This document shows, piece by piece, positions 48,731 through 60,632 of a stretch of DNA of 64,000 nt. The notes beneath the pieces were generated by a model, which worked only from the letters and a program-made list of their open reading frames with translations, did not search any database and was not told the DNA's origin. Numbering within the stretch: the first letter of the stretch is position 1; each line of letters opens with the position of its first letter. The position numbers and the translations under genes are program-made. Origin of the DNA: Rhizomys pruinosus (Eukaryota > Chordata > Mammalia > Rodentia > Spalacidae); NCBI GenBank assembly GCA_009823505.1, contig VZQC01010577.1, positions 338,192-402,191 of the forward strand, written 5' to 3'.

Positions 48731-48735
<5 letters not shown>
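48207..48735 (+). mobile_element. B4-type SINE split by a young SINE
   Basis: A tRNA-like head (gcttgagagatggttcagtg) followed by a B1-like right part (gagacagaggattgctgggg), the layout of B4. A full B2/B3-type SINE is inserted at 48302-48540 between copies of aactgggcatg. Confidence 0.85.
48302..48540 (+). mobile_element. B2/B3-type SINE, young (nested)
   Basis: Full copy with AAAAC tail inside the B4; duplication aactgggcatg / aacctgggcatg. Confidence 0.93.

Positions 48736-48771
<36 letters not shown>
48736..48771. repeat. (CA)n microsatellite
   Basis: Perfect CA run at the tail of the B4. Confidence 0.97.
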
Positions 48772-48773
<2 letters not shown>

Positions 48774-48859
48774 AAACACAACCATACCACCCCTATACAA
48801 AACTGACCCCTATTGAAATACTCACCAGTATAAAAAAGACTCTACTGAGGGACATCTGG

Positions 48860-49010
48860 GTATAAAAACTTGACCAACTAGGACTTGATACATATGACAG
48901 GATGCATGAAATCCAGTGAGAGGATATGGGGGCATGGGTGGGGGAGGGGGGCTAAATTTGATTAAGAACTATTATACGAAATGCCCAAATGTAAAAAAAA
49001 AGAAATGCCC
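48860..49010 (+). mobile_element. L1 3' end fragment
   Basis: gacaggatgcatgaa, a G-rich tract and acgaaatgcccaaatgtaaa resemble the L1 3' terminus. Confidence 0.6.
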
Positions 49011-50035
49011 AAATCTTAAGAAAAATGCTAAAAAAGAAAATGCCTCCTAAGAATTCAGAAAAGGAAAGACTGGATATTGTTTGTGAGTTTGGTAAGTAAA
49101 TTTGCTTTCAGTACATCTAAATTTTAGAGATTCACTGTGTATAGATAATTTTCATAAATTTGTCTGATGAAAAATTTTACAAAAGATCTGAATAAGACAG
49201 TTATAAAAGAAAGAAACATTCAGCATAAATATGAAAAGATACACATCTCACTATTAATCAACAATTACATATGAAAACATCATTGAAATATAGATTTATA
49301 GTCATCAATTTCAAGGACCAAGTTTTGGTGAGGATTATGGATCCACAGGAAGCTGTAGTTTTTTTTTTTTTTTTGGTGTTTTCGAGACAGGGTCTCCCTG
49401 TAGCCCCAGCTGTCCTGGAACTCACTCTGTAGACCAGGCTGGCCTTGAACTCACAAAGATCCGCCTGACTCTGCCTCCCGAGTGCTAGGATTAAAGGCAT
49501 GCACCACCACGCCCGGCGGAAGCTGTAGTTTTTGTTACAATTTAAACTAGTTATGTTGGAGACAATTTGGAAATAAGAGTAGAAATAAACTTATATTTCT
49601 ATTGGTTAGAAGTTCCTGTATAAGGTAAACATTATAAAGAAATTGATTACTATATACCAATGCCCACTTGCACATACATGTACATTTTCATGCATGTTTA
49701 TCTATGAACATATAAAAATATGCACTGGAGTGTTTATTGCTTTATTTATCACAGAAAGCAGTGACCAGTGAAAAAAATCAGCAAATGACTGTTATATCTC
49801 CCAAATGTAAAGCTGAATAAATCAAATTTCAGAAGTTATCCTTCTTTACTAAGTTGTCATGAATGTCAGGAAGGGCTATGTGTAGCTCTGGCATGTTGAA
49901 TTTTAATTAAGAATGTGTCTTAATGTTAGGAAAACTGCACATTCAGTTTGCTGCCACGTCTGTAGTATACACCTGTAACAGTGCAACCCGGAGCACTATA
50001 ACTCTTTTGAATTTCAATAAAATATGATTTTTTTT
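49011..50035 (+). mobile_element. Old L1 ORF2 3' part
   Basis: Phrases such as ggatccacaggaagctg and tatgcactggagtgtttattg fit the end of an old L1 ORF2. Split by the B1 at 49364-49517. Confidence 0.5.
49364..49517 (-). mobile_element. B1 SINE, young
   Basis: Antisense, with the 16-bp duplication ggaagctgtagttttt (49348-49363 and 49518-49533). Confidence 0.97.
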
Positions 50036-50065
50036 GGATAGCAGTTTTCTAGAGCTAAGGAAGCA

Positions 50066-50069
<4 letters not shown>

Positions 50070-50102
<33 letters not shown>
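50070..50102. repeat. (CA)n microsatellite
   Basis: Perfect CA run. Confidence 0.97.
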
Positions 50103-50106
<4 letters not shown>

Positions 50107-50248
50107 GGTTAAACTCAGCATGATGTTCCTCCATCTATGATGAGGGTATTTTCTTATTACATGAATGCTATGAAGAGAATAGCTGGTTACCTTCCTGGTT
50201 TGAGTGTGTTAAATCTCCACTGAGTCCTGTTGCTTTGAAGCTTTTTTT

Positions 50249-50395
50249 TCCTGGTCTTTTTGAGACAGGGTCTCCCTCTAGCCCCAGCTGTCCTGGAACT
50301 CACTATGTACACCAGGCTGGCCTTGAACTCACAGAGATCTGCCTGCCTCTGCTTCCCAAGAGCTGGGATTACAGGTGTGCACCACCACACCTGGC
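50249..50395 (-). mobile_element. B1 SINE
   Basis: Antisense, with the duplication ttgaagcttttttt (50235-50248 and 50396-50409). Confidence 0.96.
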
Positions 50396-52030
50396 TTGAA
50401 GCTTTTTTTAAACTCAGGATTGTACAAGGAACAAGAGACAGACTTACTTACCTGTGCTTGATTCTTGTTCACAGCTTCAAAGAGGATGTCACTTCAATTT
50501 CTTCCATAGGGATCACAGAATTATGTAAAATAGTATGTTCACTGTGACATAGTTTATCAATGTAAAAGTTTTGGGCATGAGTTCATTAAACACAGTAGCT
50601 TCATCTTATACTTTGACAAATAGACCTTCAAATTAAGATAACTTAAGGAACAGTGCCCACAGTTTATTATACAGTAAGGAAAGTGTCTTGCAGTTTGATT
50701 ACAGAGAGTATGGGGAATTTCAAATACTTTTGATGTATTTTTATTCCTCTTCTAATTTTCTTTATTTTTCCATGGAAAAGTTCAGGGCAGATATGCACAC
50801 TTTAAGGAAACTTTATTTTATGTGTGTGTGTATGAATATATTGCCTATGTTGTGCAACACCCATAGAGTTCAGAAAAAGGTATCAGATCCTCTGGAACTG
50901 GAGTTAGGGTGGTTGTTAGCTGCCATGTGGGTGCTGGGAACTGAATCTGGGTCCTCTAAAAAGAACAACTAGTGCTCTTAACCAGTGAACCACCTCTCCA
51001 GCCCTTGCACAAAATTTTTGCTGATTATTTTAGCTGTAGGAGTAGAGAAAAAAAGAGAGAGGGCATTAAACCTACAAACTTAGTTCATCTTTTTATTTTA
51101 TGAATTTAATTCTTTTAGTTAATTAATTAGGCTTTTTGAGATTGCTTCTTGTTATGGAGCACCTACTACATAGACCAAGGTGATCCCCAACCTATAGCAA
51201 TCCCTCCTGCCTCCATCTTTCAAGTGCTGGAATTATAAGACTGTTTTTCATTTTAAAATAGCTTTAATTGTTTTAAGAAGGAAAGGAAGAGACAGCATCA
51301 AAGGCTGCTGTCTGGTGATGTAAAACTGAAACAAATGCAGTCAGTAAGGCACCCACCTTAGGGCTAGTACTGCATGGGGCTCCGCAGTCATACATGTGCA
51401 GTACATTCATTTAAAGAGCTCACCTTCATTCTGTCAGTCATTCAATTCTTTGTTCATTCTCATCCTTCCTCAGAAACTCTCAGCCTAGTTACATTTCCTC
51501 ATTCCACTTTTATAATGGCACCAAGGATGAAGTGATTCCTGATCTTGGATGAAGTGTAACATTCTGGAATTTAAACTAAGACCATTTGCTACACTGTTGC
51601 CTGTTGTACCCATGCACCAACCTGTTGCACCAATGCACTGAAGATGTTGGAAGCCTCATTGGGTGTGCTTTCTTTCTTACACCATGGTTCGTCAGAGTCT
51701 TTCTCTGTAGGATCAGGCTGATGGCCCATCAAAGCTTCTCTGAGTAGTTTCTACTCATGAGAGTTCATAGGTAGAGCCTAAGGGATGAGTCATTCACTCT
51801 CCTGAGACTCTGAGGTAGCAGGTGTTGAATTGGATAAACAATGTTCACAAGTGATATTTTGATGAATGAACTTAAGTTTTTTTCCTTGATATTTTTATTA
51901 TAGACATTTGCTTCTTTTTTATTGTTGTATCAACTTGTTTTATAATTCCTTGTTACAAGTCAGATTGAGCATCTTTTCAAACACAAATCTAAGAAACTGT
52001 GTTTATGTATAAAGTTTTGCCACTATACTA
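50396..52030. repeat. Duplicated X-upstream flank U, copy C (second part)
   Basis: Aligns with 21490-22560 and 23490-24000 in copy A (agggatcacagaat, agagacagcatcaaaggc, tttataatggcaccaaggat). Carries a B3-type SINE (50810-51002) and a B1 relic shared with copy A (51125-51245). Confidence 0.75.
50810..51002 (-). mobile_element. B3-type SINE, older
   Basis: Antisense copy, head at the right (accagtgaaccacctctcca), internal deletion in the body. Confidence 0.85.
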
Positions 52031-52350
52031 ATAAAAACCAGTTTTTTTCTGAAAACTTAGAAATAGAACCCAATTTCCAGGGCAGATGAGATGATTCCTG
52101 GTATGACATTAAAGATACAGAATATTGAAAATATAGTATCATGTTGGCTATCATTCATTTATTTAAAGAAAATATTTATCCATGACACCTTAATTGTTTA
52201 GAAATTTATGTATTTCTTTCTAAAGTCAACCATAAATACAGTGTTTATTTTGGTTGCACTTTACATTAGAATATTTTAAGTAAAACTTTGAGATAAGAAA
52301 CTTTGAATTGTGATTTTTTATAACACTGTTCTTGAAACTCCAACTTAATC
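52031..52350. other. Intergenic DNA, nothing recognised
   Basis: AT-rich; no gene or repeat seen. Confidence 0.5.
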
Positions 52351-52521
52351 TCTTTTTTCTTTTTTTTTTTTGCTGTGGTGTTTGTTTTGTTACTTTGAGA
52401 CAGGGTTTCCCTGTAGCCCCACTCTTTACATAGACCATACCAGGCTGACCTCAAACACATGGTGATCTACCTGCCTCTAGAGTTCTGGGATTAAAGGCCT
52501 GTACCAACATACTCAGACCTT
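52351..52521 (-). mobile_element. B1 SINE, older
   Basis: Antisense B1 with a deletion in the left body; aacttaatc at 52342-52350 and 52522-52530 is the duplication. Confidence 0.92.
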
Positions 52522-52530
52522 AACTTAATC

Positions 52531-53565
52531 AATCTTAAAGGAACAAGCTAAGTATAGAGAGTTTATAGTGTTTAGCTTAACTAGCAACCATAGAAAGGAG
52601 TTATTGTCAAAAGCCAGTGAACTAAAGGTCAGTACTCCTCATTGCATGGTTGACATCCTGGGAATGCATTGAGCTGCTTAAAAAGCCAACTTCTTCTGGA
52701 TGATTTTTACTAATAACTATAGTTAGGAGTTAAGACCAGCACGTTTTGAGACTCACTTGTCTTTAACACATGCTAATTGCTTATCATTCAACATGTCTGC
52801 TCTCTTATTTCCTGTTAAGAACAGTAAGAGTGGGCTATCAACTATAGAAGATGTACTTCATCATGAAAACAAAGGCTACCCATCCTCAGAAGTCACTTAA
52901 AGGAGATTGACTCTACCTGTGAACATGGAGTGAAAGGAATCTGTATCTCACACCTTGTCTCCTTAGACTTGAGTTCAGTACATGTGGGGCAGGGAGTCTT
53001 TTCCTATCATAACACCAGTCCATTTTCTACGGCAGCTTTCTACTTCTTACCTCAGGAGTATCTCTTCAGCAATAGAAGACAATTCATCAAAGTAATAATA
53101 TGTGTGTGGATAATAACCGTATCTACAACCCTTTAGCCCATGGGGCAGAAAGATTGAGCAAAGGTCCCAGTTCTTCGTCCTGCAGTGGGAAAATTTTGAG
53201 GGACATTCTATGTAGCTCATAGATGGTTCCAGCAGGACTGAGTTCCAGTGTCACAACTTGTAGCCTAGACAAGTAATTTACTTGTGTTTGGATATTTTCT
53301 ATTTATTTTCCCTTCTTTCTATTATCCTTGGCAGCCTAAACCTTCAAAAAATTTCAAAAGCTGTACAGTTTGAAAGAACAGCCCATACACACACAATTGA
53401 TGCCATTTCAGAAACCATTCAAAATTTCAGTGGGTTCCATAAATATTCCTTTTACAATAATTGGCTACCATGTTTGAGGCCTATAAGATATCTTTCAGGT
53501 TTGACATCTGATACCCTTCTTGTGAACTAAATCTTGAAATCTCTGACCTCTACCACATTTTCAAA
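52531..53565. other. Intergenic DNA, nothing recognised
   Basis: About 1 kb of unique-looking sequence. Frames up to 82 codons exist (53282-53530) but show no recognisable domain. Confidence 0.5.
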
Positions 53566-53786
53566 AATTATTTTATTTTATTTTATGTATTTGTATGAAT
53601 GTTTTGCCTGCATGTATGTAAATGTATTATGTGTATGTGATACCCACAGATGAAAGAAGAGGGCGTTGGATCTTCTGGAACTAGAGTTTCAGAGAGTTAT
53701 TTAGCCACTTTATGGGTGCTGGGCTCTGAACCTAGGCCTTTTGCAAGAGCAGCCAGTGCTCTTAACCACTGATCCATCTCCCCAGT
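53566..53786 (-). mobile_element. B3-type SINE, older
   Basis: Antisense copy, head at the right (accactgatccatctcccca). Confidence 0.85.
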
Positions 53787-53829
53787 CTTTGACCTCCACC
53801 AATGTAATGGCATTAAGAAGTAAAATTTG

Positions 53830-53975
53830 GGGCTAGAGAGATGGCTCAGAAGTTAAGAGCACTCACTGCTCGTACAGCAGACGCAGGTTTGATTCCCGGC
53901 AACCCCACAGTGGCTAACAACTGTCTGTAATTCCAGTTCCAGGTAATTTGACATTCTTTTCTCTGTGGCCTCCAG
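53830..53975 (+). mobile_element. B3-type SINE, truncated
   Basis: Sense head ggggctagagagatggctca and partial body; 3' part lost. Confidence 0.85.
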
Positions 53976-54224
53976 CGGCCACAGGATCTGAAAAGGATTA
54001 TATGGTTCTGAAGAAAGGAACCAGGGGACCTGTGCCGTTTTATGACTTTGCTTTATTTCTTCATCCACGCATGAACATTAAAGACACAGAGAGCTCTGCT
54101 TTCATACTCATACTCGATAGAGTCACAGATGAATATTTATAGAACAATGAGTAATAACATGGCTAGAATGTAGTAGTCCAGTGAAACACAAGCAAGATAG
54201 CATTACCGCCATAATACACCTTCC

Positions 54225-55070
54225 TTTTTTTTTTTTTTTTACTAATATATACATTTTTATTTTATTTTTGATAAAGACACCAACATGTCTTATTTTAAAA
54301 GTTTTACACTGAAAGTATAAAAACACTTCATCTATTCATGATTGGTTGTTATGGAGCCCACACGGAAATGGTCCCAATTGCTTAAAAGGAATGCCAAGAG
54401 TATCCATCACCATTTGAATAGCTTGCAGAGAATTTGTGATTTCTTCCATAGTGTCTTGTCTTAAAACCCAATGTGGACGAAGTCTTGAAACTATTTGGGT
54501 CCTGACAGGTCTTTCTGGACTATAGGAAAAGCCTATACAAAAATTCTGCTTTGTGGGAATTCTTTCATTATTCATTTTATGTTTATGAGCTGTGGATTTG
54601 TAGAGACTGGAAATGTGGTTAATAACTTTAGGTTTTTGTTTAGCTAAGCATAATTCTTTTTTTAATTTTTAAAATTTTAATTTATTTTTGTATGTGTATG
54701 AATGTACTGTCTGCATGTAGGTTTGTGCACCCGCGTCGTGCAATGCCGCAGAGGTCAGAAGAGGGTCTCGGATTCCCCTGGAACTGGAGTTCTCCTGGAA
54801 TTGGAGTTACAGATGGTTCTCAGCCACCATGTGGGTGCTGGGGATCGAACCTGGGTCCTCTGCAAGAGCAGTCGGCGCTCTTAACTGCTAGGCCATCTCT
54901 CCAGCCCAGCATAATTCTTTACTACACTCAAACATATAATATTTCCTATGAACCACATCTCAGGAATGAAAACTAAGGTGTATGGTGACCTAACTACGCT
55001 ACTTCTGGCCACTTTATCTTCCTGTATAACACAGTTCTTTCAGAAATAAGTCATAAATGAACTATATATG
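54225..55070 (-). pseudogene. Retroposed sequence (processed pseudogene?), parent unknown
   Basis: Minus-strand layout of a retroposed mRNA 3' end: an open frame ending in TGA at 54336-54338, about 95 bp of 3'UTR, overlapping AATAAA signals at 54256-54266, and a 16-A tail (T-run 54225-54240) 15-25 bp beyond. The frame is open from the stop up to the SINE at 54660. It continues past that SINE for about ten more codons when the SINE is skipped, then meets a stop. The last 79 codons (from the Met at 54575) include [17 protein letters not shown] and [20 protein letters not shown], which look protein-like, with an amphipathic helix. I do not recognise the parent gene. The right boundary and target-site duplication are not seen. 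A chance frame in an unknown repeat is the alternative. Confidence 0.5.
54660..54907 (-). mobile_element. B2/B3-type SINE, young
   Basis: Antisense, inserted in the retroposed sequence, with the 13-bp duplication agcataattcttt (54647-54659 and 54908-54920). Confidence 0.96.
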
Positions 55071-55880
55071 TATATTTAAAGTTTATTTTATTGTTGAGGA
55101 TTTCACACATGAGGATTGCTTTTGCATTACTTCTGTCTCTCCCAGATCCCCTTCCAACTCCTCCCATGTCTCCTCTCTCCCTCTCAATTTCCTGTCTTCT
55201 TCTTTAACTATTATTGTTAATATACATACATAAACACACACTTATAAATATAATGCACTGAGTTAAGTTATTGGTGCTTATACGTACCTGTGTTTAGGGG
55301 CTGCCTACTTGGGGCTAAATTACCTCTCAGGGAGCTGAAGAAAACTGACTCTCCCTCCCTCAGCATCCATTGATTTCCTGCAGCTCTTCGTCTTGAGAAG
55401 AGATGCCATGACACTGCCCCCATCCACCTTGGCACGTCAAGTGGTTTTGTCATTAGGCAGAGCTTGTTCAACTACCACACAATGGCAGTTTCATCGGTGA
55501 AGTTTCCTTATCACATCTAGAACGCATTAACCAGCAACAGGTGTCTTGTCCCTGAGGCCCTTACATTCTTTCCAGCCCCTTTATTCCCTGAGCCTTAGGT
55601 GTAGAGGTTGCAATGTAAACACATCACTTAGGGCCAGGCATCTCTCAGGCACTTGTTCTCTGCGTTTGACCAGTTGAGGAACTTTGTAATCGTCACACTT
55701 TGTAATAGTCTCCACATGTTGCAAAGAGAAGCTTCTTTGGCGAGTGGTGAGAGGTGAACTTGCCTTCTGTTAGCACTTCCTGTATTAGCAAACGAAAAGC
55801 CATGTCCATCTTCCACAACACATCTGAACTGGGAGTCAGAGAAATCTTATCTCATTAGAGTGTCAGTGTTCTGTAATTCT
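55071..55880 (-). mobile_element. Old antisense L1 3'UTR
   Basis: ccagatccccttccaactcc, gctgaagaaaactgactctc and tctagaacgcattaaccagc order as in old rodent L1 3'UTRs. No gene. Confidence 0.65.
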
Positions 55881-56123
55881 TAAACATAGATGGGTAAATG
55901 TAAGGGCCCCCTCCCTCTCCTTTGTACACCGCATTTTTTTTTCAGCAGCTGACTTGCCAGTGTGGATGGGGAAACTCCGTAGGATCCCACATCTGGAGGA
56001 AGAGCAACAGGCAATTAACTGATACTGAGGGCAGAAAAATCAGTTTTCTCCAGGGACCAGCTCCCTAAAAGTTTATCCAATACCAAGTGGTCATCTCTAA
56101 ACACACAAACATCACTAAATGGA

Positions 56124-56181
<58 letters not shown>

Positions 56182-56770
56182 TCAATATATGTATATAAAC
56201 ATGCGTGTATGTGTATGTAACAGTAACTATCAAAGAAGAGGTAACAAAATTGAGAGGGAGTTGAGGGGATATGCGCAGGGTTGGAGGGAAGAGAGAAAGG
56301 AGTGGAAATGATGTAAATATAGTACTCTATGAAATTTTCAAAAAAAATTTAAAAAGATGAAAACAGCCATGAGAATGTTAGCAATGTAGAAGACGTCGAA
56401 CAGATGGTCATTGAGGTGAACAAGAACTATGAATTATTCAACCAACAAACAATAATTTTTTTAAGCAACTACATAATGTATATCGAGCCCCAGAAACATG
56501 AGCAATTAAAAAAAATCATCGTTAATCTTCAAAAAATAAAAATAAAACTACTTTAATAACTACTTCATATGCTCCCAACAGTCAGTCCATTCCAGGCATA
56601 CATAAATGAATGGATTTCTTTTAACAGAGTTTCACCTTGAGTGTTTTTCATGTATATATCTATAGCTGAATGGATCATATCTGTTCATCTTCTTAGCAGA
56701 GTTACCATAGTTTATGCAAAATGCACCACCATCTAGGAACTGTACCTTGGTCACTGGTGACCAAAATGGT
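55881..56770. other. Intergenic DNA with (TC)n(TA)n
   Basis: A compound (TC)n(TA)n microsatellite lies at 56126-56180. The rest shows no gene or repeat I can name. Confidence 0.6.
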
Positions 56771-57583
56771 ATCCACACTTGATAATTCCTAATCAGTAGG
56801 CAAAGCAATGGGAATTCGAGTGGATGCTAACAGCACTTTATTGTAAAGAAAACTGTCAGCAGAAAGGCTTGAGAGTTCAGAAGGACTTCACACAGAGATG
56901 GTGTGAATGAAGGCAGTGAATGAAGGCCAACATCAGAAGCCATTTTCCTGACCTACTGCAAAACAGTCGGACCCTTTCTACATTGTTTTAGGAGAGAAAT
57001 AGAAAATGTTTGCAATGTTGCCATTTATGGGAAATATTAGTACAAGATGAACATAAGGGGTAACTAGTGAAAAAATAACTGTCTTTGTGCAATGGAATTT
57101 AATGATGGAATTTAATGATGGAAGAGACAATTGGAATCACAAGATAGTATTCAAATAAATGCACTTATCTCACGTTCAGATACTTTTAATAATTTGGATA
57201 GAATTTTCAAAAGACCCCTTGGTGGACAATTTAGAGAACTTGATTAAAGGAGAAGCAAATAATGAGCTACAGTGTTAATATTGATTATATACAAATATTG
57301 ATTATATACAAATATTTTTTTCTATTATGGCATATTTTAAAATATTTCAAATAGTAATTTATAAAGGTTATATATATATTTGTTACTATATTTAATAATA
57401 TTCATAAAGGCCTCTCCATGGTAATATAAGGCATAATTTTGAATCTATGAGTTTCAAATATGACTCACAGGAGAAGTCATAGAATATTCCCTACAATTCT
57501 AAGATCTCATGTAGTCATGAAGGCAGCCATCACTTGGAAGCTCAATATTTTAAATCTCACATTAGTAAATTGTAGTTGCACAA
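56771..57583. repeat. Duplicated Y-downstream flank, copy C
   Basis: Aligns with 25880-27169 (minus the nested SINEs there). AT-rich; contains short local duplications (tggaatttaatga near 57091-57118; tattgattatatacaaata near 57280-57317). Confidence 0.8.
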
Positions 57584-58552
57584 TTATACCGATGAGTTGA
57601 TATGAACTTTATCATTACAGATCCTAAAAATCTTTCTTCTTGTAACTTTTATAGCATCTTTTACCTCCTTATTTCTCAAGCTATAGATCAGAGGGTTCAA
57701 CATGGGAATTACAATGCCATAGAATACAGAGGCCACTTTCATATTCTCCTCAGACTTGTCAGAATGGGGCTGTAAGTACATGTAAGCCAGAGTTCCATAG
57801 AAGATAGTGACTGCTGTCAGGTGGGAGGCACAGGTGGAGAAGGTTTTCTTCCTCCCTGCAGTAGAAGACATCTGTAAGATGGTGGTCATTATGTACATAT
57901 AGGAGAAGATAACAACCATCACTGTGAATGTCAGGTTAAATCCCACAAAGACAAGAAGTAACTTGATGTTGGTGTCAGTATTGGAGCATGAAAGGGTGAT
58001 AATTGGGGGAACGTCACAAAAGAAGTGATTGATATTGTTGGAACTACAGTATGAGAGTGAAAATGTAAAGCCCGTGTGTACAGAGGAATTAATTGATCCA
58101 ATGAGATAGGAACCTGCTACCATCTGGATGCAGACTTTCTGGGACATGATTATAGGGTAGTGCAGTGGCTTACAGATGGCCACATAACGGTCCACTGCCA
58201 TAGCCGCCAGGAGGTAGCAGTCACTGGTTGCAAATGCTGCATAGACCAACAATTGCACTACACATCCTCCAAATGAGATGGATCTGTCTTCGGCTATGAA
58301 GTTTTGCAGCATCTTAGGTGTGACAGCAGATGTGTAACAGATGTCAACAAAAGCCAGATGTTGTAGGAAGAAGTACATGGGAGTCTGAAGTCTGGAGTCA
58401 GTGTTGATGAGGAGGATCATGCCAGTGTTACCCACCATGGATGTCATATAGATGAAGAGAAACACAATGAAGAGAACACACTGAAACTCACGCTGGAGCC
58501 CAAATCCCAGTAGATAGAAGTCTTTGACTTCTGTCCTATTTCCTTGTGTCAT
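57584..58552 (-). CDS. Or5ak-like: Olfactory receptor, OR5AK-like, type Y, intact
   Basis: Complete class II odorant receptor of 322 residues, single coding exon; a seven-pass GPCR of olfactory neurons with unknown ligand. The start is the ATG at 58550-58552 (MTQGNRT). The same frame stays open 9 codons further up only through a TTG, and a pyrimidine tract with AG (58566-58567) lies 13 bp upstream of the ATG, a likely 3' splice site. Hallmarks: N5-R-T glycosylation site, GN (41-42), PMYFFL (58-63), Cys97 and Cys179, [10 protein letters not shown] (118-127), SY (217-218), KTFSTCASH (236-244) and [12 protein letters not shown] (283-294). The cytoplasmic tail is about 13 residues longer than in type X, ending HINSSV. 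Many identities to human OR5AK2, recalled from memory, support the subfamily. Closest relatives here are the pseudogenes at 1946-2826 and 27170-28346. Confidence 0.95.
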   Translation of the reverse strand: MTQGNRTEVKDFYLLGFGLQREFQCVLFIVFLFIYMTSMVGNTGMILLINTDSRLQTPMYFFLQHLAFVDICYTSAVTPKMLQNFIAEDRSISFGGCVVQLLVYAAFATSDCYLLAAMAVDRYVAICKPLHYPIIMSQKVCIQMVAGSYLIGSINSSVHTGFTFSLSYCSSNNINHFFCDVPPIITLSCSNTDTNIKLLLVFVGFNLTFTVMVVIFSYMYIMTTILQMSSTAGRKKTFSTCASHLTAVTIFYGTLAYMYLQPHSDKSEENMKVASVFYGIVIPMLNPLIYSLRNKEVKDAIKVTRRKIFRICNDKVHINSSV

Positions 58553-58565
58553 TGCCACCAGAAGT

Positions 58566-58605
58566 CTACAAAATACCAAGAGAAGGAGAAAAAAGGAGGA
58601 AAATC
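58566..58605 (-). promoter_or_regulatory. Putative 3' splice site upstream of type Y OR
   Basis: On the minus strand a C/T-rich run of about 30 bases (with a few purines) precedes ttttgtag, 13 bp before the ATG. OR genes normally have non-coding 5' exons joined just upstream of the coding exon. The exons themselves cannot be located here. Confidence 0.5.
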
Positions 58606-58849
58606 TTAGTGATTCATTTATATAAAATGGTTGTTCTATTTTGAGTCATTTGAGTTGGATTTTCCTGATAATCACAGATAATAAAGTTTAAAGTCTCCAA
58701 ATATTTTTTCTATATTTATGATAGGAAACCCTCTCATAAACAGTGTATTCCAGACATTTCAATTTAAAATGAAGACTACCTTAGAGAAGAAGTTAAATCA
58801 TAGCTATTTGAAAATGACATATTGCATACTTAAATGACATATAGACTCT

Positions 58850-59192
58850 TGTCAAAAACTTTTAATAAACGCTTTTAGATTTAATAACTTTTAGATTTAA
58901 TAAACACAAAATAAAGTTGCCAGATACAAAACTTACAAAAACAATGGCTTTTATATAAATCACAACAGATTGCTGAAAAGGAAAATTGGAAAACTATCCC
59001 ATTCACAATAACTCTGAAAAACATACCTAGGAAGAAGCCTAAGCAAGGAACTGAAAGTTCTCTATGTTGAAAAGTCTAAGACACTAAAGAACGAAACGAG
59101 TAATGGTTCTTGACAATGGAGAATTTTCCATGCTCCTAGATTGGTACAATTAGTATTGTGAAAATGGTCATATTACCAAGAGTAACCTTCCT
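58850..59192 (+). mobile_element. L1 ORF2 fragment
   Basis: Phrases aaataaagttgccagataca and attcacaataactctgaaaa are typical of the L1 ORF2 3' third, and the fragment ends ggtcatattaccaag. It is joined directly to antisense L1 3'UTR. Confidence 0.8.
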
Positions 59193-59995
59193 AGGGGCTA
59201 TACCCTGGAGGAAAACTGAATCTCTCTCCGACAGAAGTCATCCTTTGCCAATGGCTTCTCATCTAATAGTGGGGCCCTGTGAGCTCCTCTTCCATCCATG
59301 CTGGAATTTTGTCTTTTTTTTTTTTTTTGGTCTTTTCGAGATGGGGTCTCCTTGTAGCCCCAGCTGTCCTGGAACTCACTCTGTAGACCAGGCTGGCCTT
59401 GAATTCACAAAGATCCGCTTTCCTCTGCCTCCCAAGTGCTAGGATTAAAGGCGTGCACCATCATGCCCGGCTCCATGCTGGAATTTTGACAGACTGATCT
59501 GATGGAGGTCTTGTGCAGACCACCAGAGTGGCTGTGAATTCGCATGTGCAGAGGTCCTATTTTGTCCAGAAGTCACTAAGTAATGCAGCAGTTCTCACTA
59601 TCCTGTGACTTTTACTATCTTTCTGCCCCTTCTTCCACAACAATTCCTGAACCTTGCAGGGGAGCAGGGAGATACAGATGTCCCATTTAGTAGTGAGCAC
59701 TGCACAGCCACTTATTCTCTGTTCTTTGACTAGTGGTGGGGCTCTGTATTAACCCCTGTCTTTTGCAGAAAGAAATTTCTCTGATGAGGGATGACACCTG
59801 CATTAATCTATGGTTCTAATGGTAAGTATTTAGAGGGCAGTTTGACACTATGCCCATTCAGCCTATGGCTCCCATGCCACAGTTTCTTGGTTGGGTTTCC
59901 AGTACTAGGTATGAATTATCTCCTGTGGAATGACCCTTAAATTTGATCATGGTTATTCTATGACTTTCATGTCACTATTTCTTCAAGAGATCCTA
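59193..59995 (-). mobile_element. Antisense L1 3'UTR, split by a B1
   Basis: ctatcttctgcccc-type pyrimidine phrases and gtggggctctgtattaaccc mark an old L1 3'UTR in antisense. A B1 lies at 59312-59471. Confidence 0.65.
59312..59471 (-). mobile_element. B1 SINE, young
   Basis: Antisense, with a perfect 17-bp duplication tccatgctggaattttg (59295-59311 and 59472-59488). Confidence 0.97.
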
Positions 59996-60113
59996 TCTTG
60001 CCAGACCTGACCACTTAGTGAGAAAAGTATGATAAAATGGGTCCATGTCTCTTACTCTGAGCAAACCTAAACTCAAAATGGACCAAAGTCCTTCATTTAA
60101 AATGTGAAGTAGG

Positions 60114-60240
60114 TCAGGTGTGGTGGCACACGCCTTTAATCCCAGCACTCAGGAGGCAGAGGCAGGTGGATCTCTGTGAGTTCAAGGCCAGCTGGGATTA
60201 AAGGGAGACCCTGTCTTAAAAAGACCAAAAAAAAAAAAAT
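60114..60240 (+). mobile_element. B1 SINE with internal deletion
   Basis: Sense B1 lacking about 30 bp in the middle (ggccagctgggattaaaggg); atgaagta-type duplication at both sides. Confidence 0.9.
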
Positions 60241-60383
60241 GAAGTACTAAAACTGTTAGAAGAAGACAGAGAAAATGCTTCAAAATATAGATACAAGCAA
60301 GAACTGAACAGAGCTTTGAAAGCGCAGATGTAACTCTAAGAATTAATGAGTGGCATTACGTGCAATTTAGAAGTTTCTGCAAA

Positions 60384-60632
60384 TGGGGGCTGGAGAGATG
60401 GCCTAGTGGTTAAGAGTGCCGACTGCTCTTGCAGAGGACCCGGGTTCGATCCCCAGCAGCCACATGGCAGCTGAGAACCGCCTGAAACTCCAATTCCAGG
60501 AGAACTCCAGCTCCAGGGTAATCTGACACCCTCTTCTGACCTCCACAGCATTGCAGGACACGGGTGCACAGACCTGCATGCAGACAGTACATTCATACAC
60601 ATAGAGAAAAATAAATAAAAAAAATTAAAAAA
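60384..60632 (+). mobile_element. B2/B3-type SINE, young
   Basis: Full copy; 12-bp duplication agtttctgcaaa (60372-60383 and 60633-60644). Confidence 0.97.

Noticed and set aside
49258..49500. Recurring frames with ALGRQRQADLCEFKASLVYR as a gene family
   Set aside because: They are translated B1 SINEs.
53282..53530. 82-codon plus-strand frame in otherwise unannotated DNA
   Set aside because: No domain, no codon signal that I can see and no transcript features; chance frames of this size are expected.
58553..58579. N-terminal extension of the type Y receptor
   Set aside because: The extended frame would start at TTG; the ATG at 58552 matches family starts and a splice-acceptor-like site lies between.
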